NCBI RefSeq assembly: GCF_964218355.1
Contig: NZ_CAXPMC010000009.1
Location: 124,001 to 188,000, forward strand
DNA length: 64,000 nt
From: Ferrovibrio sp964218355
GTDB taxonomy: Bacteria > Pseudomonadota > Alphaproteobacteria > Ferrovibrionales > Ferrovibrionaceae
Direction: 5' to 3'
The notes under the pieces are model-generated. The model was not told the origin of the DNA. It was given only the letters and a program-made list of their open reading frames with translations, and ran no database searches. Both the position numbers and the translations under genes were made by a program. Shown one piece after another: positions 61,371 through 64,000 of this stretch. How positions within the stretch are numbered: position 1 is the first letter of the stretch; the number at the start of each line of letters is the position of its first letter.

Positions 61371-62476
61371 CAGGCGCTCCTGGCCGACAGAACCCGGCCC
61401 GGTTCGCGCAGCAGCAGCAGGGCACCCAGAATGAAGATGACCGGGGTGATATACATCAGCGGCAGCAGGATGGTGGATTTGGTCGAAAGATAGCCGACCA
61501 CCAGGCTGAGAACCTGCAGGGTGATGGCGGCGACGGCACCCAGCGCAAGTCGGCGGCCGTGGCCGCGGCGGTTATATTCCCCGCCGATCACGCCAGCCAC
61601 GGCGACCAGGATCAGGGCCGGCACATAAAGCGGTGCCACCAGCCGGCGATGCCCCTCGACAATCAGCTTGTTGTAGTTGCTGACATCCGACGGGTTGTTC
61701 ATGTCGGGGCTGAACAGCTCGGTGATGAAACGCTCGGAGGGCTCGCGCCAGCCTTCCGTTTCCTTCTTGGCATAGGAATCGAGATCGAGGCTGTAATTGT
61801 CGAAATACAGCAGCGACAGGGAATGCCGCTGCGGGTCAACCTGCTGGCGGTTGCCGTTGACCATATACAGGCGGGGGCCTTCCGGGGTGCGCAGAAGGGT
61901 CGCCTTTTCAGCCATCATAGTGACCGGGGAAGCCGTGTTGCGATTGTCATGCACCAGCACCCCCAGCATGGTGCCGTTCGGCTCGCGTTCGCGGATATAG
62001 ACGGTGAGGTTGTCGGTTGGCGTGTTGAACACGCCCTCCAGCAGGGCCATGCCGGCCAGATCGTTGCGGAACTCGTACTGGGTGTCGCGCAGGGTGCGCG
62101 AGGACAGCGGCAGCAGGTACAGCGTGATCGCATACATCGCGACCATCACGCCGGCACCGATATACAGGGCGGGGCGGGCCAGGGCATAGCGGCTGAAGCC
62201 CGATGCCGACAGCACGATCAGTTCGGAATCGGTCGCCAGCCGGTGAAAGGCATAGAGGGTGGCACAGAAGGTGGCGACCGGCAGGATGATCGCGGTCACG
62301 TTCGGCAGCACCAGCATGGTCAGGTAGAAGAAGCTGCCCAGCGCGAGGTTGTTGTTGACGATGCGATCGATGAAACGCAGCGACTGGGTCAGCCAGATCA
62401 CCCCGGTCAGGGTGAGCGTGGCGAAAACAAGCGGCCAGGCAATCTGCCGCATGATGTAGGACGTGACCCCGCGCAT
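61370..62476 (-). CDS. lptF: LPS export ABC transporter permease LptF
   Basis: This 368-residue inner-membrane protein pairs with LptG and the LptB ATPase (not in the window) in lipopolysaccharide export. It has the same 3+3 helix layout with a periplasmic beta-domain. It contains DSELIVLSASGFSRYALARP (coupling helix) and VAPLYVPALILVAVAG. The ATG at 62476 is the natural start; the longer frame adds a Gly/Pro-rich extension. It is the first gene of the lptF-lptG-lptD-surA-pdxA-rsmA run, divergent from pepA. Confidence 0.95.
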   Translation of the reverse strand: MRGVTSYIMRQIAWPLVFATLTLTGVIWLTQSLRFIDRIVNNNLALGSFFYLTMLVLPNVTAIILPVATFCATLYAFHRLATDSELIVLSASGFSRYALARPALYIGAGVMVAMYAITLYLLPLSSRTLRDTQYEFRNDLAGMALLEGVFNTPTDNLTVYIREREPNGTMLGVLVHDNRNTASPVTMMAEKATLLRTPEGPRLYMVNGNRQQVDPQRHSLSLLYFDNYSLDLDSYAKKETEGWREPSERFITELFSPDMNNPSDVSNYNKLIVEGHRRLVAPLYVPALILVAVAGVIGGEYNRRGHGRRLALGAVAAITLQVLSLVVGYLSTKSTILLPLMYITPVIFILGALLLLREPGRVLSARSA

Positions 62477-62659
62477 GGCCGGCAGTATACCGATTCCGGG
62501 CCCTGCCGCCACCGCCCCGAACTGAAAAGAAGGGCTTGGTCCATAAAGAAGATTCGGCGATTCGCGGCATCCCGACCAATTGATCGGGCGCCGCCCCGGC
62601 CGCTATAGTGGCGGCAGAAAGCCGGCCCCCGGCCCGGGTGAAAACAGCGGATTGATGCC

Positions 62660-64000
62660 ATGAAAATCGAGATTGCCGACAGCAAGATGCCCAAGCGGGG
62701 CAGCCTGGTTCTCACCGTTACCGAGGGCCGGCATCTGGGAACCTTTGGCCAGGCTGCCGACAAGGCGCTGGCCGGGGCGCTGACCCGGGCCATGGCCGCG
62801 GCCCCGCGGTTTACCGGGGCGAAGGGCCAGTGGCTGGAACTGCTGGTGCCGGGGGGCGGGCTGGCGCGGGTGCTGCTGGCGGGCCTGGGCAAGCCGACCG
62901 AGGTGAAGCCGGCCGGCTTCGAGGCCCTGGGCGGCGATGCCGTGCGCCGGCTGGCACTGTCGGGCGAGACCGAGCTGGCCATTGCCGCCGAGGTGCCGAA
63001 GGGCGCCGTGCTGCCGGCCGCGGAGGCTGCCGCCCGGGCTGCCCTGGGCGCCCGGCTGGGCAGCTACCGGTTCGACAAATACCGCACCCGGCTGAAGGAG
63101 AAGGACAAGCCGTCGCTCAAGTCCGTCACCGTGCTGAGCAACGCCGTGGCGCTGGCGAAAAAACTGCACCTGCCGCTGGCAAAGCTGGCCGATGGCATCG
63201 AGCTGACCCGCAACCTGGTGACCGAGCCGGCCAACGTGATCTATCCGGCCAGCCTGGCGGCGGAATGCCGCAAGCTGGCCAAGCTTGGCGTCAAGGTGCA
63301 GGTGCTGGGCGAGGCCGAGATGAAAAAGCTCGGCATGGGCGCGCTGCTTGGCGTCGGCCAGGGCTCGGAGCGCGAATCGCAGCTGGTCGTCATGCAGTGG
63401 CTGGGCGGCAAGAAGGGCGGCAAGCCGGTCGCTTTCGTCGGCAAGGGGGTCTGCTTCGACACCGGCGGCATCTCGATCAAGCCGGCCGCCGGCATGGAAG
63501 ACATGAAATGGGACATGGGTGGCGCCGGTGCGGTGGTCGGCACCATGGCGGCTCTGGCCGGCCGCAAGGCGAAGGTGAATGCCGTCGGCGTGGTGGCCCT
63601 GGTCGAGAACATGCCCGACGGCAATGCCCAGCGCCCCGGCGATGTGGTCACGTCGATGTCCGGCCAGACCATCGAGGTGCTGAATACCGATGCCGAAGGC
63701 CGCCTGATCCTCGCCGACGCCATGTGGTACTGTCAGGAGAAGTTCAAGCCGCAGTTCATGGTCGACCTGGCCACCCTGACCGGCGCCATCATCATCGCGC
63801 TGGGCCATGAGCATGCCGGCCTCTTCTCCAATAACGACGTGCTGGCCGAGCGGCTGGCGGCGGCCGGCAAGGCCGAGGACGAGCCGCTGTGGCGCCTGCC
63901 GCTTGGCGATGCCTATGACGAGGGCCTGAAGTCGCCGATCGCCGACATGCAGAATATCGCCGGCCCGGGTTTCGGCGCCGGGTCGATCACCGCGGCGCAG
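62660..64000 (+). CDS. pepA: Leucyl aminopeptidase, 5' part (truncated by window edge)
   Basis: The frame starts at ATG 62660 and is open to the window end, giving 447 residues without a stop. The M17 family features are clear: GKGVCFDTGGISIKP (metal-binding Lys/Asp), MGGAGAVVG and the signature N342-TDAEGRL with catalytic and metal-binding residues. The enzyme is a cytosolic di-metal aminopeptidase releasing N-terminal amino acids. It is divergent from lptF with 183 bp between starts, matching the alphaproteobacterial gene order. A long antisense frame (62603-63814) is a shadow. Confidence 0.95.
   Translation, partial: MKIEIADSKMPKRGSLVLTVTEGRHLGTFGQAADKALAGALTRAMAAAPRFTGAKGQWLELLVPGGGLARVLLAGLGKPTEVKPAGFEALGGDAVRRLALSGETELAIAAEVPKGAVLPAAEAAARAALGARLGSYRFDKYRTRLKEKDKPSLKSVTVLSNAVALAKKLHLPLAKLADGIELTRNLVTEPANVIYPASLAAECRKLAKLGVKVQVLGEAEMKKLGMGALLGVGQGSERESQLVVMQWLGGKKGGKPVAFVGKGVCFDTGGISIKPAAGMEDMKWDMGGAGAVVGTMAALAGRKAKVNAVGVVALVENMPDGNAQRPGDVVTSMSGQTIEVLNTDAEGRLILADAMWYCQEKFKPQFMVDLATLTGAIIIALGHEHAGLFSNNDVLAERLAAAGKAEDEPLWRLPLGDAYDEGLKSPIADMQNIAGPGFGAGSITAAQ

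Noticed and set aside
62603..63814. A 403-codon minus-strand frame at the right end
   Set aside because: It is antisense to pepA, whose frame has no stop in the window and was therefore easy to miss.

Overview
The window is high-GC DNA from a flagellated alphaproteobacterium, most likely Rhodospirillales-like. The clearest markers are FlbT and FlaF beside a short alphaproteobacterial-type flagellin, a DUF1491 gene, and the conserved block fabD-fabG-acpP-fabF-mltG-yicC-gmk followed by rsmA-pdxA-surA-lptD-lptG-lptF-pepA on converging strands. Genus and species cannot be fixed from the sequence alone. Almost all of the window is coding. I see no rRNA, tRNA, CRISPR array, insertion sequence or prophage.

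1-8.6 kb: the end of a coiled-coil protein, a hot-dog-fold acyl-CoA hydratase, aspartase (opposite strand), two divergent SDRs (one dienoyl-CoA-reductase-like, one lacking its catalytic Ser/Tyr/Lys), then an envelope operon: a cysteine-free SUOX-like periplasmic protein, an orphan membrane histidine kinase and a lipoprotein hydrolase. 8.6-17.4 kb: a ClC channel/antiporter, a surface-polysaccharide pair (an O-antigen-ligase/GT9 fusion and a GT2), an acyl-CoA synthetase, RmlA and an AraC-type regulator.

17.4-25.1 kb: a catabolic operon divergent from the AraC regulator. It holds a complete Liv-type ABC importer (SBP, two permeases, two ATPases), an aldehyde dehydrogenase, an SDR and a cupin of the 2,4'-dihydroxyacetophenone dioxygenase type. 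The layout suggests uptake and side-chain cleavage of an aromatic ketone or related compound. 25-36 kb: mixed transport and housekeeping genes (DUF1491, EamA, MsrA, Lrp, LysE, an orphan oligopeptide-type SBP, NAD kinase, MoaA, an ADP-forming acyl-CoA synthetase/GNAT fusion, and a polysaccharide flippase).

36.2-46.4 kb: a flagellar island. Four paralogous proteins, each with N-terminal TPRs and a C-terminal glycosyltransferase-like domain (the architecture of Caulobacter FlmG), flank a flagellin gene and flbT-flaF: three tandem copies upstream and one downstream. Two small genes follow. One is a 58-codon minus-strand gene resembling the YjfB putative motility family. This island is the most unusual part of the window and suggests an expanded flagellin glycosylation system.

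46.4-64 kb: an FAD monooxygenase behind a near-perfect 20-bp palindrome, the fatty-acid synthesis block, mltG, an inserted inverted SDR, yicC-gmk, and the rsmA/pdxA/surA/lptD/lptG/lptF chain of overlapping genes for outer-membrane biogenesis. The window ends inside pepA.
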